NCBI GenBank assembly: GCA_023443125.1
Contig: JAEZVO010000081.1
Span: forward strand, 13,347-77,346
DNA from: Actinomycetes bacterium
GTDB lineage: Bacteria; Actinomycetota; Actinomycetes; Propionibacteriales; Propionibacteriaceae
Reading direction: 5' to 3'
Length of the DNA: 64,000 bases
Shown here: piece after piece, positions 50,013 to 58,772 of the stretch
How positions within the stretch are numbered: position 1 is the stretch's first letter
Layout: each line of letters starts with the position of its first letter
Translations under genes and position numbers: made by a program
The notes under the pieces: model-generated
What the model was told of the DNA's origin: nothing
What the model saw: only the letters and a program-made list of their open reading frames with translations
The model's database searches: none

Positions 50013-50089
50013 TAACCCGATATCCACACGCGTTTGCGAAATCGGTCCAAAATGGGCTGTTTCGACAAACCCGTGTGGATATCGGGTTA
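50013..50089. repeat. 77-bp long inverted repeat downstream of ilvC
   Basis: TAACCCGATATCCACACG (50013-50030) and its exact complement CGTGTGGATATCGGGTTA (50072-50089) form perfect 18-bp outer arms. After one C-C mismatch, GTTTG/CAAAC and GAAA/TTTC extend the stem inward to an 18-base loop (50042-50059). TA lies at each outer end. No T-run follows, so a classical terminator is unlikely. It could be a small MITE-like element or an RNA processing and stability hairpin closing the ilv transcript. Confidence 0.75.
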
Positions 50090-50110
50090 TACGGACTCGT
50101 GTACCCGGCG

Positions 50111-50134
50111 GTGTGTTCACCTTTCGTGACACAC
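50111..50134. promoter_or_regulatory. Possible LacI-family operator upstream of its own gene
   Basis: GTGTGTTCAC (50111-50120) and GTGACACAC (50126-50134) form an imperfect palindrome with one extra T, 40 bases before the LacI-type gene. A further GTGAAC follows at about 50142. Autoregulation of LacI regulators is common; the assignment is inference. Confidence 0.35.
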
Positions 50135-50173
50135 TGAGTTCGTGAACGACGAGGTGAACGAGGGTGTGATCCC

Positions 50174-51142
50174 ATGGTGCGGATGATCGACGTCGCGCAG
50201 GAAGCGGGCGTGTCTGTGGCGACGGTCTCGCGCGTGCTGAACGGCGCGAACGTGCGGCCGGAAGCTCAGGCGGCAGTGCGAAGCGCCGTCGAGAAGCTTG
50301 GATACGCTCCAAACCGTGCCGCGCGGACGCTGCGACGACGCACGTCGGATGTGGTGGGCCTCATCGTCGCGGACATCGAAAACCCATTCTTCACTACATT
50401 CGCCAGGACGGTAGAAGACAAAGCCCACGAGCAGGGGCTTTCCATCGTGCTGTGCAATTCCGACGAGGATCCCGCCAAGGAAGCGCGATACCTCCAAGTG
50501 GCCATCGATTCGCAAATGGCCGGAGTGATCGTCTTTCCCGCGTCCGATACCACCGACCTGCGCCCCCTTGTGGAGCGCGGTATGGCCGTCGTCGCGGTTG
50601 ACCGCGAACTGCCGGGGGAGTACCCGTCGGTGCGGTTCAACAACCGAGAACTTGGAATAGTAGCGACGAAGCACCTCGCCGAGGCGGGTTGCATACGCAT
50701 CGCCTGCGTGACCGGCCCGTCGAGGCTCTCCACGGCGGAGAAGCGTGCCGAAGGGTGGCGTGACGCGCTCGGCGAACGTGGGCTCGTCGGCGACGATGAC
50801 TTGCTCATCCACGCCGACTTCCGTGTCGAAGGCGGACGCCACGCCGCGGCGCAGCTGCTCGATCTTTCACACCCACCAGACGCCATTCTCGCGACGAATA
50901 ACCTGGCCGGGGTTGGGGTGCTGCGGGAGCTCGCTGCGAGAGGGGACTCCGACACCATTGTTGGCGTCATTGGCGAGTTGCCGTTTGCGACGTCGATGTC
51001 GGGTCAAGTGCAGATCACGCCGCTACCCGTAGGCGAGTTAGCACGCGAAGCGTGGTTGCTGCTGCAAAGCCGGATGGCGTCGGGTGACGACACTGTCAAC
51101 ACCGTGATTATCGACACACCGGCCCCCCAAGTGTGGGGATAA
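50174..51142 (+). CDS. LacI family transcriptional regulator
   Basis: A 322-residue repressor with the N-terminal LacI HTH (MIDVAQEAGVSVATVSRVLNG with the VSRVLN hinge start) and a periplasmic-binding-protein-like effector domain (VVGLIVADIENPFFTTFARTVED). It lies directly upstream of a sugar isomerase, kinase and mutarotase cassette in the same orientation and probably represses it in response to a pentose or hexose. ATG 50174 has GAGGG nine bases upstream; ATG 50183 is possible. Confidence 0.92.
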   Translation: MVRMIDVAQEAGVSVATVSRVLNGANVRPEAQAAVRSAVEKLGYAPNRAARTLRRRTSDVVGLIVADIENPFFTTFARTVEDKAHEQGLSIVLCNSDEDPAKEARYLQVAIDSQMAGVIVFPASDTTDLRPLVERGMAVVAVDRELPGEYPSVRFNNRELGIVATKHLAEAGCIRIACVTGPSRLSTAEKRAEGWRDALGERGLVGDDDLLIHADFRVEGGRHAAAQLLDLSHPPDAILATNNLAGVGVLRELAARGDSDTIVGVIGELPFATSMSGQVQITPLPVGELAREAWLLLQSRMASGDDTVNTVIIDTPAPQVWG

Positions 51143-51165
51143 ATTGGCCTCAACCTTGTAGCTGT

Positions 51166-51173
51166 AATCGATT
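51166..51173. promoter_or_regulatory. CG-centred palindrome AATCGATT, candidate operator of the sugar cassette
   Basis: A perfect 8-bp palindrome with the central CG typical of LacI-family sites, 83 bases before the isomerase start. It sits in the spacer of a possible promoter (TTGTAG at about 51156, CATCAT at about 51179). Confidence 0.35.
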
Positions 51174-51255
51174 TCTGCCATCATTGCAGTGAGTGAGTTC
51201 TCGGCTTGCTGTATCGCTGCCTTCGAGAACCCAACGCGAACGGAAGAGGTATCAC

Positions 51256-51909
51256 ATGTCAGCACCAGTCACGAGCGCAGACGCCGGTTCGTTCGGCGAC
51301 GCAATCGCTGCCGCCCAACGCGCCATCGAGATCGAGATCGCTACGCTGCAGCGCCAGATCGAGCCGCTCAACGCGGTGTTGCCACAGTTGCTCGAGCTCA
51401 TCGTCGGTATGCGCGGCCGGCTCATCGTGACGGGCATCGGCAAGTCGGGGCACATCGCATCGAAGATGGCCGCCACCTTCGCGAGCACCGGCACCCCGTC
51501 GTTCTTCGTGCACAGCACGGAAGCGCTGCATGGTGACGCAGGCATGGTGACGGAAGACGATGTGGTCATCGCCATCTCCAACTCCGGCAAGACGGCAGAA
51601 GTCGTGCGCTTCGTACAGGTGCTGAACCACCGCAACATCCCCGTCGTCGCCATCACCCGCGACGAATCCTCGCCGCTGGCTCAGGGTGCGCAGATCACCA
51701 TCAAGCTGGCTATGGAAACGGAAGCCGATCCGCTGAATCTCGCCCCCACCGCATCTACGACGGCAACCCTCGCGGTAGGCGACGCGCTCGCCGCGGCACT
51801 CATGACGCACAGCGGTTTCACTAGTGACGACTTCGCCCTGCACCACGTCGGTGGTTCGCTCGGCCAGGCGTTGGATGCCGACGATCTCGTCCCAGGGAGC
51901 AAGGCATGA
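51256..51909 (+). CDS. SIS-domain sugar-phosphate isomerase (KpsF/GutQ type, no CBS domains)
   Basis: A 217-residue single SIS domain. The stretch IVTGIGKSGHIASKMAATFASTGTPSFFVH...EALHGDAGMV...NSGKTAEV closely follows arabinose-5-phosphate isomerases of the KpsF/KdsD group, but the C-terminal CBS pair is missing. A Gram-positive wall has no need for KDO, so here it more likely interconverts sugar phosphates for catabolism with the adjacent kinase. GGAAGAGG precedes ATG 51256. It overlaps the kinase in ATGA. Confidence 0.87.
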   Translation: MSAPVTSADAGSFGDAIAAAQRAIEIEIATLQRQIEPLNAVLPQLLELIVGMRGRLIVTGIGKSGHIASKMAATFASTGTPSFFVHSTEALHGDAGMVTEDDVVIAISNSGKTAEVVRFVQVLNHRNIPVVAITRDESSPLAQGAQITIKLAMETEADPLNLAPTASTTATLAVGDALAAALMTHSGFTSDDFALHHVGGSLGQALDADDLVPGSKA

Positions 51910-52841
51910 GCGACGTCTGCATCGTTGGGTCCTTCATGATGGATCTCATCGCCCGCACCCCGCGGTTCCCGAAACCGGGGGAGACCATCACTGGTTCTTC
52001 GTTCACGATGACGCCGGGTGGCAAGGGCTTCAACCAGGCCATCGCGGCGGCACGCGCGGGCGTGTCAGTGGCGATGGTCGGACGAGTCGGCGACGACGCC
52101 TACGGTGAGGAGTTCCGCACCTGGCTGGAGCGTGAAGGGGTGGACGCGTCCGGAGTGAGCATCGACGACGCGGTGGGCACCGGCGTCGGCTTGCCGATGG
52201 TGGACGATGAGGGGCAAAACTGCATTGTCATCATTCCGCGCTCGAACCTTGAGCTCCACGCTGAGCAGGTGCAGGCGCAGGCGGAGCAGATTCGCGCTGC
52301 GCGTGTGGTCGTGATGCAGCTGGAGGTTCCGGAAGACGCGAACCAAGCCGCCGCGCAGATCGCACACGAAGCGGGCAAGACGGTGATCCTCAACCCCGCG
52401 CCCTTCCGCGAGATCCCCGTCGAGCTGCTCGAACACGTCGATCTCCTGCTGCCGAATGAGAGCGAGCTCGCGCAGCTGGCTGAGTCGATCGGCATCAACA
52501 CCGAGTGCAGCATCGACGAGATGGCGCAGGCCGTGCACGCGAAGATGAACCTGGACCTCATCGTCACGCTCGGCGAGGAGGGGGCGCTCGTCGTCGACGA
52601 CGAGGGCACCCAGACGGTGCCGTCGCTCAAGGTGAAGGCCGTGAACACCGTCGGCGCTGGCGACACCTTCACCGGCAACCTCGCGGCGCTGCTCGCGCAG
52701 GGAACGCCGCTTCGTGAGGCCGCGGCGCGCGCAAACGTGGCTGCGGCGTGCTCGGTGACGCGTGTGGGCAGTGCGGATTCCGCGCCTCGGCACGACGAGC
52801 TGGACGCGTGGGCCGCGTCCCTGACCGCGGACGCTCAGTAA
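51906..52841 (+). CDS. PfkB-family sugar kinase (ribokinase-like)
   Basis: A 311-residue PfkB kinase. The sugar-binding MTPGGKGFNQAIAAARAG and the ATP and catalytic motif NTVGAGDTFTGNLAAL (catalytic Asp in GAGD) match ribokinases. The partner genes (SIS isomerase upstream, FucU-like mutarotase downstream) support phosphorylation of an imported monosaccharide. The exact sugar is not decided by sequence. Start and stop overlap its neighbours (ATGA, TAATG). Confidence 0.9.
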   Translation: MSDVCIVGSFMMDLIARTPRFPKPGETITGSSFTMTPGGKGFNQAIAAARAGVSVAMVGRVGDDAYGEEFRTWLEREGVDASGVSIDDAVGTGVGLPMVDDEGQNCIVIIPRSNLELHAEQVQAQAEQIRAARVVVMQLEVPEDANQAAAQIAHEAGKTVILNPAPFREIPVELLEHVDLLLPNESELAQLAESIGINTECSIDEMAQAVHAKMNLDLIVTLGEEGALVVDDEGTQTVPSLKVKAVNTVGAGDTFTGNLAALLAQGTPLREAAARANVAAACSVTRVGSADSAPRHDELDAWAASLTADAQ

Positions 52842-53266
52842 TGCTGCGGGGAGTCGATCCGGCCATCAGCCCGGCGTTGCTGCACATCCTCGCGCAGATG
52901 GGTCACGGCGACGAGCTCGTGATCGCCGACAGGAACTTCCCCTCCTACCGCGTCGGTCAGCGCGTCGTGGATGCGCGCGGCTACGACGCGCCGCAGATGG
53001 TTGCCGCCGTGTGTTCCCTGCTGCCCCTCGACGTTGCCGTCGATCAGCCGGTGCTGCGGATGGCGACGACGGATGGCCCCGACGACATCCCGCCGGTGCA
53101 CGCAGACGTGATCGCTGCGGTGCAGAGCCATCTGGCCCCGGAGCAGTCAGTGGGCACCATCGAGCGTTTCTCGTTCTACGACCGCGCGGCGGATGCGTTT
53201 GCCGTCGTGGTCACCGGCGAGCGGCGCCCATTCGGCGACTTCGTACTCGTCAAAGGCGTGCTCTGA
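52841..53266 (+). CDS. RbsD/FucU family sugar mutarotase
   Basis: A 141-residue protein starting MLRGVDPAISPALLHILAQMGHGDELVIADRNFPSY, closely following FucU rather than RbsD. These enzymes interconvert pyranose, furanose or anomeric forms of fucose or ribose before phosphorylation; the His in GHGDE is conserved. It overlaps the kinase stop and ends the LacI-regulated cassette. No transporter gene accompanies the set in this window. Confidence 0.88.
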   Translation: MLRGVDPAISPALLHILAQMGHGDELVIADRNFPSYRVGQRVVDARGYDAPQMVAAVCSLLPLDVAVDQPVLRMATTDGPDDIPPVHADVIAAVQSHLAPEQSVGTIERFSFYDRAADAFAVVVTGERRPFGDFVLVKGVL

Positions 53267-53341
53267 GCTCTTCCTTCACCGTCGCGTCGGCGCGTGGGCC
53301 GCGTGGCCGATATCCTTGCTGAGAGAGAGAAGGAGACGGCC

Positions 53342-53884
53342 ATGGCGATTTTCCTGACGGTTGGCATCGTCGGTTTGGTGATCGTTGCGGCGTCGCTGCT
53401 GTTTGGCGAGATCATCGAAGGGGTGTTTGACCTCGATTTCCTGGGCGGCGATCTCTTCTCCGTCCCCAGCCTCGCGGCGTTCCTGGGCGCCTTCGGGTTT
53501 GGGGGAGTGATCTCTCTCAGCATCGTGGATATCACGGGCATCGCCGTCGTCGTTGGCATCATCGCTGGAGTGCTAGCGGCGTGGGGTGCGACGGCGCTCA
53601 CCCGTGTGCTGAAGCGAGGGGAGAATGCCGCTACGTTCCGCTCGGATTCTCTCGTCGGTGCCACCGGGCGTGTCATCACGGACATCCCGGAGTCAGGCTA
53701 CGGCGAGGTGCGCATCTTCGGCACCGGAGGTTCGCGTAAGCGTTCTGCTCGGGCCGATACGGCGATCCCCGCGGGTACCGAGGTCTGGATTTCGAGTGTC
53801 CTGTCGCCCACGGCTGTCGAAGTCACCTCGATCGAAGAACTACCACCACCACAGTCCATCGGCTCCGGCCCTGACTCTGCTTAA
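53342..53884 (+). CDS. NfeD-like membrane protein
   Basis: A 180-residue protein with an N-terminal helix and a second hydrophobic cluster (about residues 3-25 and 40-85). A C-terminal OB-fold NfeD domain follows (DSLVGATGRVITDIPESGYGEVRIFG). NfeD-like proteins pair with flotillins, as here: the flotillin gene starts 9 bases later. AAGGAG before ATG 53342 sets the start. The role is in membrane domain organisation; details are unknown. Confidence 0.87.
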   Translation: MAIFLTVGIVGLVIVAASLLFGEIIEGVFDLDFLGGDLFSVPSLAAFLGAFGFGGVISLSIVDITGIAVVVGIIAGVLAAWGATALTRVLKRGENAATFRSDSLVGATGRVITDIPESGYGEVRIFGTGGSRKRSARADTAIPAGTEVWISSVLSPTAVEVTSIEELPPPQSIGSGPDSA

Positions 53885-53893
53885 GGAATCACT

Positions 53894-55396
53894 ATGCCCG
53901 AACTTCCACCGATCGTCTTGGGTATTGGCGGCGCAGTGCTGCTCGTCGTGCTCATCCTCTGGCTCATTGCGAGCCGCTACAAGGTATCTCGTCCCAACGA
54001 GGCCTACATCATCACTGGTCAGAAGGGTAAAGCAGTCACGAACCCTGAGACGGGCTTGGTCTCCACCGACCTGTCCGGCCAGAAAGTCATCATGGGTGGC
54101 GGCGTGTTCGTCATCCCGTTTGTGCAGCGTCTGCACGTGCTGGACCTTTCGTCGCGCCGCATTATGGTGACCATCCGCAACGCCGTGTCCGGGCAGGGCA
54201 TCAAGCTCAACGTCGACGGCGTCGCGATCGTCAAGGTTGGCGGCAATGAAGATTCCATCCGCGCCGCAGCGCAGCGCTTCCTCATGCAGCAGGAAGAGAT
54301 CGAGACGTTCACGCAGGAAACCCTCGCAGGTTCGCTGCGTTCCATCGTGGGTTCGCTCACCGTCGAGCAGATCATCCGTGACCGCGCCGCCTTCGCGCAG
54401 CGGGTTGCCGACGAATCTGAGGCGTCGCTCACAGGTCAGGGCCTGGTGCTCGACACCTTCCAGATTCAGGACATCACCGACGACGGCACCTACCTCTCTG
54501 ACCTCGGTCGCCCTGAGTCCGCGAGGGTTGGCCAGCTGGCTGCCATCGCCGAAGCCGACGCTCGCCGTGAGGCGGAGCAGGCGCGCATTGCCGCGTCGCA
54601 GGAAATCGCCATCTCCGAGCGCGCCCTGGTGCTGAAGGAAGCCGAGATTCAGGCCGAGACGGACGCCGCGAAGGCGCAGGCCGCGGCATCCGGCCCGCTG
54701 GCCCAAGCCGACCGTGACCAGGCCATTCTCGCCGAGCAGGAGAAGGTGGCCGTGCGGCAGGCTGCGCTGAAGGAACGCCAGCTCGACACCGAGGTGCGCA
54801 AGCCTGCGGACGCCAAGCGTTACGAGATTGAGACGGAGGCGCAGGCGAGGCGTCAGGCATCCATCTACGAAGCGGAGGCGCGCAAGGCCGCGTCGATCGC
54901 CGACGCCGAGGCCGACGCCGAGCGTCAGCGACTCTCCGGTGAGGGCGAGCAGTCTCGTCGCCAGGCGCTCGCGACCGCCGAGGCATTCGAGGGCGCGAAG
55001 CGCGGTGAAGCTGAGAAGGCTCGGCGTATCGCGGAGGCCGAAGCTGTGCGCGCCGAGGGTGAGGCGAAGGCAGCTGCGGTTGCCGCCGTCGGTACCGCGG
55101 AAGCGGAAGCCATGGACAAGCGTGCCGAGGCCTTCGCGCACTACAACGAGGCAGCCGTGCTGCAGATGCTCATCGAGGTGCTTCCGCAGGTGGCGGAAAA
55201 GGTGGCCGCGCCACTCAGCTCCATCGACAAGCTCACCGTCGTGTCCACCGACGGTGCCTCCGCGCTGCCTAAGACGGTCAACGACAACATGTTGCAGACT
55301 GTCGAACTGGTGAAGAACACCACCGGCATCGACCTGCTGGACGTGTTGAAGCAGCGCGTTGGGAAGGCCGACGTCGTGGCGGGCGAAACCGAGTAG
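53894..55396 (+). CDS. Flotillin family protein
   Basis: A 500-residue flotillin: an N-terminal membrane helix (about residues 7-27), an SPFH/Band 7 domain (about 28-210, with RYKVSRPNEAYIITG), a long Ala/Glu coiled coil with AEAE repeats (about 220-410), and a C-terminal oligomerisation region. Flotillins scaffold lipid microdomains and affect wall synthesis and secretion. AAGGAA precedes the ATG. With the upstream NfeD gene it makes a conserved two-gene unit. Confidence 0.92.
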   Translation: MPELPPIVLGIGGAVLLVVLILWLIASRYKVSRPNEAYIITGQKGKAVTNPETGLVSTDLSGQKVIMGGGVFVIPFVQRLHVLDLSSRRIMVTIRNAVSGQGIKLNVDGVAIVKVGGNEDSIRAAAQRFLMQQEEIETFTQETLAGSLRSIVGSLTVEQIIRDRAAFAQRVADESEASLTGQGLVLDTFQIQDITDDGTYLSDLGRPESARVGQLAAIAEADARREAEQARIAASQEIAISERALVLKEAEIQAETDAAKAQAAASGPLAQADRDQAILAEQEKVAVRQAALKERQLDTEVRKPADAKRYEIETEAQARRQASIYEAEARKAASIADAEADAERQRLSGEGEQSRRQALATAEAFEGAKRGEAEKARRIAEAEAVRAEGEAKAAAVAAVGTAEAEAMDKRAEAFAHYNEAAVLQMLIEVLPQVAEKVAAPLSSIDKLTVVSTDGASALPKTVNDNMLQTVELVKNTTGIDLLDVLKQRVGKADVVAGETE

Positions 55397-55414
55397 CCTG
55401 CCGCCGCTCGCCGG

Positions 55415-56098
55415 CTACGACGTGGCGACCGGGCGCACCTCGAGATATTCGATCGTCGCCTCGGGCGTCGCGTCGACGGCGAGTCGGACGAGGTCAGCGA
55501 TGGCGCCCGGGCGAATGTATTTGTCCTGCTGGTACGGGTTGCCGTCGCGCTCCTGCATGGCGCGCTGCATGTCGGTGTCGACGCGTCCGGGGTGGATCGA
55601 GGTCACGCGAATGGTGCCGCGTTCCTCCTCGCGCAGCGCGTCGGTGAAGGCACGCAGCGCAAACTTCGAGCCGCTGTAGAGGGCGCCGTTCGCCCGCGAA
55701 CGTATGCCGCTGCCGGAGTTGATGGTGAACACATGGCCGCGGGATTCCCGCAGCTTGGGCAGCAGCAGCGAGGTGAGCTGGGCGACAGCGAACAGGTTGG
55801 TCTCGAAGATTTGCCGGAAGTCGTCGCGTGTGGTCTCCGCGATGGGCTTGGACGCTTCGATGCCGGCGCTGTGGATGAGCACGTCGCAGCGCTCAACCTG
55901 CTGGGCAGCCGCGGCGAGTGCAGCGTCGTCGTTGAGGTCGGCGACGAAGGGCGAGGCGTCGCCCAACTCGTCGACGATCTTCTGCACGCCCTCGGGATTG
56001 GTGCCGCCGACGAAAATGTGGTGCGTGCGCACGAGTTCGCGGGCGATGGCCGCGCCGATGCCGCGCGAGGCTCCGGTGATGACTGCGACGGGTTTCAT
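55415..56098 (-). CDS. Short-chain dehydrogenase/reductase
   Basis: A 227-residue classical SDR: VITGASRGIGAAIA (cofactor loop), HSAGIE (in place of NNAG), the catalytic Ser in INSGSGIRS, and Tyr-Lys in YSGSKFALRAF. A cofactor preference cannot be read reliably. It follows leuB on the same strand with an ATGA overlap, so it is co-transcribed with leucine synthesis; whether it has a role there is unclear. Confidence 0.88.
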   Translation of the reverse strand: MKPVAVITGASRGIGAAIARELVRTHHIFVGGTNPEGVQKIVDELGDASPFVADLNDDAALAAAAQQVERCDVLIHSAGIEASKPIAETTRDDFRQIFETNLFAVAQLTSLLLPKLRESRGHVFTINSGSGIRSRANGALYSGSKFALRAFTDALREEERGTIRVTSIHPGRVDTDMQRAMQERDGNPYQQDKYIRPGAIADLVRLAVDATPEATIEYLEVRPVATS

Positions 56099-57144
56099 GC
56101 GATCCTCCCTGCGATGCGGTCGCCAACCTCGGTGGTGCGCACCGGGCCGGCTCCACGCTCAGCAATGTCGGTTGCTACGGCGGCCTGCACGCGCGCCGCT
56201 TGCTCGGGCTGCCCCAGGTGGTCGAGCAGCAGTGCCATTGAAGAGATGGCCGCGGTCGGGTCGGCGATGCCCTGGCCTGCAATGTCGGGCGCCGAACCGT
56301 GGACGGGTTCAAACATGCTCGGGAACTCGCGCGACGGGTTGATGTTTGCGCTGGCGGCGAGCCCGATGCCGCCGGTGACGGCGGCAGCGAGGTCGGTGAC
56401 GATGTCGCCAAACAGGTTGTCGGTGACGATCACGTCGAATTGCGCCGGATCCTTCACCAGCGCGATCATGGCCGCGTCGATGTGCAGATAGTTCGTCTCG
56501 ACGTCGGGGAATTCCTCGCCGACCTCAGCGACGACGCGGTTCCAGAGCTTGCCAGCATTGACGAGCACGTTGTGCTTGTGGAGCAGCGTCAGTTTCCTCC
56601 GACGACGGCTCGCCCGCTCGTATGCGTCGCGCACCACGCGCTCCACCCCGTAGGCGGTATTCACGCTCACCTCGGTGGCGATCTCATGCGGCGTGCCGAC
56701 GCGCACCGCGCCACCGTTGCCGCAGTACAGACCCTCGGTGCCCTCGCGCACCACCACGAAATCGACCTGCTTACCGTCCACCACTTCGGGCGCGAGTGGC
56801 GTCGGCACCCCCGGGTAGAGGGTGGAGGGGCGCAGGTTCACGGCGTGGTCGAACGCGAAGCGCAGGCGCAGCAGCAAGCCGCGTTCCAGAAGCCCCGACG
56901 GTATCGCCTTCGATCCGGGAGCCGCGCCCACCGCGCCGAGCACGATCGCGTCTGCGCCGCGCAACTCGTCGAGCACGGAGTCGGGAAGCACTTCGCCGGT
57001 GCGCTGCCAGCGCTCCGCGCCGAGGTCGTAGTGCGTGCAGTTGAATGCGTCAGGCACTGCGGCGTGCAGCACCTTGAGTGCTTCGGTGGTCACCTCGGGG
57101 CCGATGCCGTCCCCGCCAATCACTGCGATGTTCTTGCGCGTCAT
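56095..57144 (-). CDS. leuB: 3-isopropylmalate dehydrogenase
   Basis: A 349-residue beta-decarboxylating dehydrogenase, the third step of leucine synthesis, opening NIAVIGGDGIGPEVTTEAL. It has VVREGTEGLYCGNGG, LHKHNVL, the metal-binding DNLFGDIVTDL and EPVHGSAPDIAGQG. The frame stays open far upstream of ATG 57144, but homology begins there. TAGTGT ends seven bases before the ATG with no good ribosome site, so the transcript is probably leaderless. It is divergent from the amidotransferase gene. Confidence 0.96.
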   Translation of the reverse strand: MTRKNIAVIGGDGIGPEVTTEALKVLHAAVPDAFNCTHYDLGAERWQRTGEVLPDSVLDELRGADAIVLGAVGAAPGSKAIPSGLLERGLLLRLRFAFDHAVNLRPSTLYPGVPTPLAPEVVDGKQVDFVVVREGTEGLYCGNGGAVRVGTPHEIATEVSVNTAYGVERVVRDAYERASRRRRKLTLLHKHNVLVNAGKLWNRVVAEVGEEFPDVETNYLHIDAAMIALVKDPAQFDVIVTDNLFGDIVTDLAAAVTGGIGLAASANINPSREFPSMFEPVHGSAPDIAGQGIADPTAAISSMALLLDHLGQPEQAARVQAAVATDIAERGAGPVRTTEVGDRIAGRIA

Positions 57145-57232
57145 GCCTGCCACACTAGCCACCGCCTGGCCGCGCGCCGCCCGCGTTTCACCACCTGGGC
57201 GATCTCGCCGGCCATCGTCTATCGTTCGAGGC

Positions 57233-57964
57233 ATGTCCATTTCTTCCCGCAGTGCACCACCGCGCATCACCGTGCTGGAACTCGACGAGCTCTGTCCGCT
57301 CGACAGGTTCGAACCCTGGCTTCGCGCAGGAGCGCAGCTCGACGTGCGGCGCGTGTGGGGGCAGCCCGACGCGTTCTCGACCGACCTGGCCGACGGCCTC
57401 GTCGTGCTCGGGGGCCGGGCGAACGCGCTCGACGACGCCGCCTCGCCGTGGCTACCGGCGGTGATGCGCATGCTGCGTCGTGCCGTGGACGCACAGGTCC
57501 CCACGCTCGGTATCTGCCTCGGGCACCAGATCCTCGCCCGCGAATTCGGCGGCGAGGTACAGGCGCCCGCGGCTGGGCGCGACGAAGAAGGCGCGGCGGA
57601 AATCGCCTGGAGCGAGGAGTCGGCGTCGGACCCGATGGTGGGCGAGCTCGCGCGTGCCGGCGCGAGTATCGTCGCGGAATCCCACAACGACGCCGTCACG
57701 CGCATCCCCGACGGCGCCTCGTTGCTCGCATCGTCGGCGCGCTGTGCGGTGCAGGCGATGCGTATCGGGTCGGCTGTCGGTGTGCAATTCCATCCTGAGG
57801 TGTCTCCTGAGCGCATGGAACTGTGGACGAACGGGCATGGTGGCGACGGCGCGACGATTCGGCGCGAGGTGGAGGCCGTCGATGCCCAGGTGTCGCTCGC
57901 CGGGCGGCGCCTGGCCGAGCAATTTCTCGTAACTGTGGCGGCACACGCCGGAACGATAAGCTGA
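57233..57964 (+). CDS. Class I glutamine amidotransferase-like protein
   Basis: A 243-residue GATase1 protein of the GuaA-like type. The nucleophile Cys is in LGICLGHQILAREFGG, and the His and Glu are in GVQFHPEVSPE. No synthase domain is attached, so it either acts with an unknown partner or hydrolyses gamma-glutamyl compounds. The start at 57233 is set by homology; TATCGT ends seven bases upstream and suggests a leaderless mRNA. The frame is open further upstream but that part overlaps leuB on the other strand. Confidence 0.87.
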   Translation: MSISSRSAPPRITVLELDELCPLDRFEPWLRAGAQLDVRRVWGQPDAFSTDLADGLVVLGGRANALDDAASPWLPAVMRMLRRAVDAQVPTLGICLGHQILAREFGGEVQAPAAGRDEEGAAEIAWSEESASDPMVGELARAGASIVAESHNDAVTRIPDGASLLASSARCAVQAMRIGSAVGVQFHPEVSPERMELWTNGHGGDGATIRREVEAVDAQVSLAGRRLAEQFLVTVAAHAGTIS

Positions 57965-57968
57965 GGTC

Positions 57969-58772
57969 ATGCGCATTGCACGATTCACCCGCGACGGTAT
58001 GGAACCCACCTACGGCATCATCGAGCTGGCGGTCGACGACGGCGATCACCCCGACACGATCGCCTCACTCACCGCAGATCCGCTAGCCGGGGTGCCCGTG
58101 AACTACACGGGTGAGCGGTTTCATCTCGACGATGTGCGGCTGCTCTCGCCGGTAATTCCGCGCAGCAAGATCATCGGCATCGGCAAGAACTACGCCGATC
58201 ACGTGCAGGAGATGGGCGGCGAGGCGCCGTCGGAGCTGTTGGCATTCATCAAGCCGAACACGACGGTGATCGGCCCAGGCGAGAGCATCATCAAGCCCGC
58301 TGGCTGCGCCGAAATGAGCTACGAGGGCGAGCTCGCGATCGTCATCGGCCGGTTCTGCAAGGAGGTGCCCGCTGAGCGCGTGAAAGACGTCATTTTCGGG
58401 TACACCATCGCCAACGACGTGACCGCCCGCGACTGGCAGCGCAGCGACAATCAGTGGTGGCGCGCGAAGGGAGCCGACACGTTCCTGCCGCTCGGCCCGT
58501 GGATCAACACGCACCTCAGCATTGAGGAAGCCTCACAGCTCAGCATCCAGACCACCGTCGGCGACGAGCTTCGTCAAGACGGCAACACGCGCGACATGAT
58601 GCGCAGCATCACCGACATCGTCGTTGAGCTCACGAAGTCGATCACCTTGTTGCCGGGCGACCTCATTCTCACCGGCACCCCGGCGGGCGTCGGTGATATG
58701 CACGCCGGCGACGAAGTGAGTATCACCATCGACGGGCTCGGAACGTTGAGCAACCCGGTCACCGACGAGTGA
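57969..58772 (+). CDS. Fumarylacetoacetate hydrolase family protein
   Basis: A 267-residue FAH-family protein: IGIGKNYADHVQEMG, the metal-binding YEGELAIVIG, the NDVTARDWQ motif and GTPAGVGDMHAGDEV near the end. Members hydrolyse or decarboxylate 2-oxo acid derivatives; the substrate is open. In many actinobacteria this gene precedes gltX and lies near leuCD; gltX is not present here. TAAGCT ends six bases before the ATG, consistent with an internal leaderless promoter. The stop overlaps the next gene. Confidence 0.9.
   Translation: MRIARFTRDGMEPTYGIIELAVDDGDHPDTIASLTADPLAGVPVNYTGERFHLDDVRLLSPVIPRSKIIGIGKNYADHVQEMGGEAPSELLAFIKPNTTVIGPGESIIKPAGCAEMSYEGELAIVIGRFCKEVPAERVKDVIFGYTIANDVTARDWQRSDNQWWRAKGADTFLPLGPWINTHLSIEEASQLSIQTTVGDELRQDGNTRDMMRSITDIVVELTKSITLLPGDLILTGTPAGVGDMHAGDEVSITIDGLGTLSNPVTDE

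Noticed and set aside
51256..51909. A KDO or capsule biosynthesis gene
   Set aside because: Despite KpsF similarity there are no CBS domains and no capsule genes; the neighbours are catabolic sugar genes and the wall genes indicate a Gram-positive cell.
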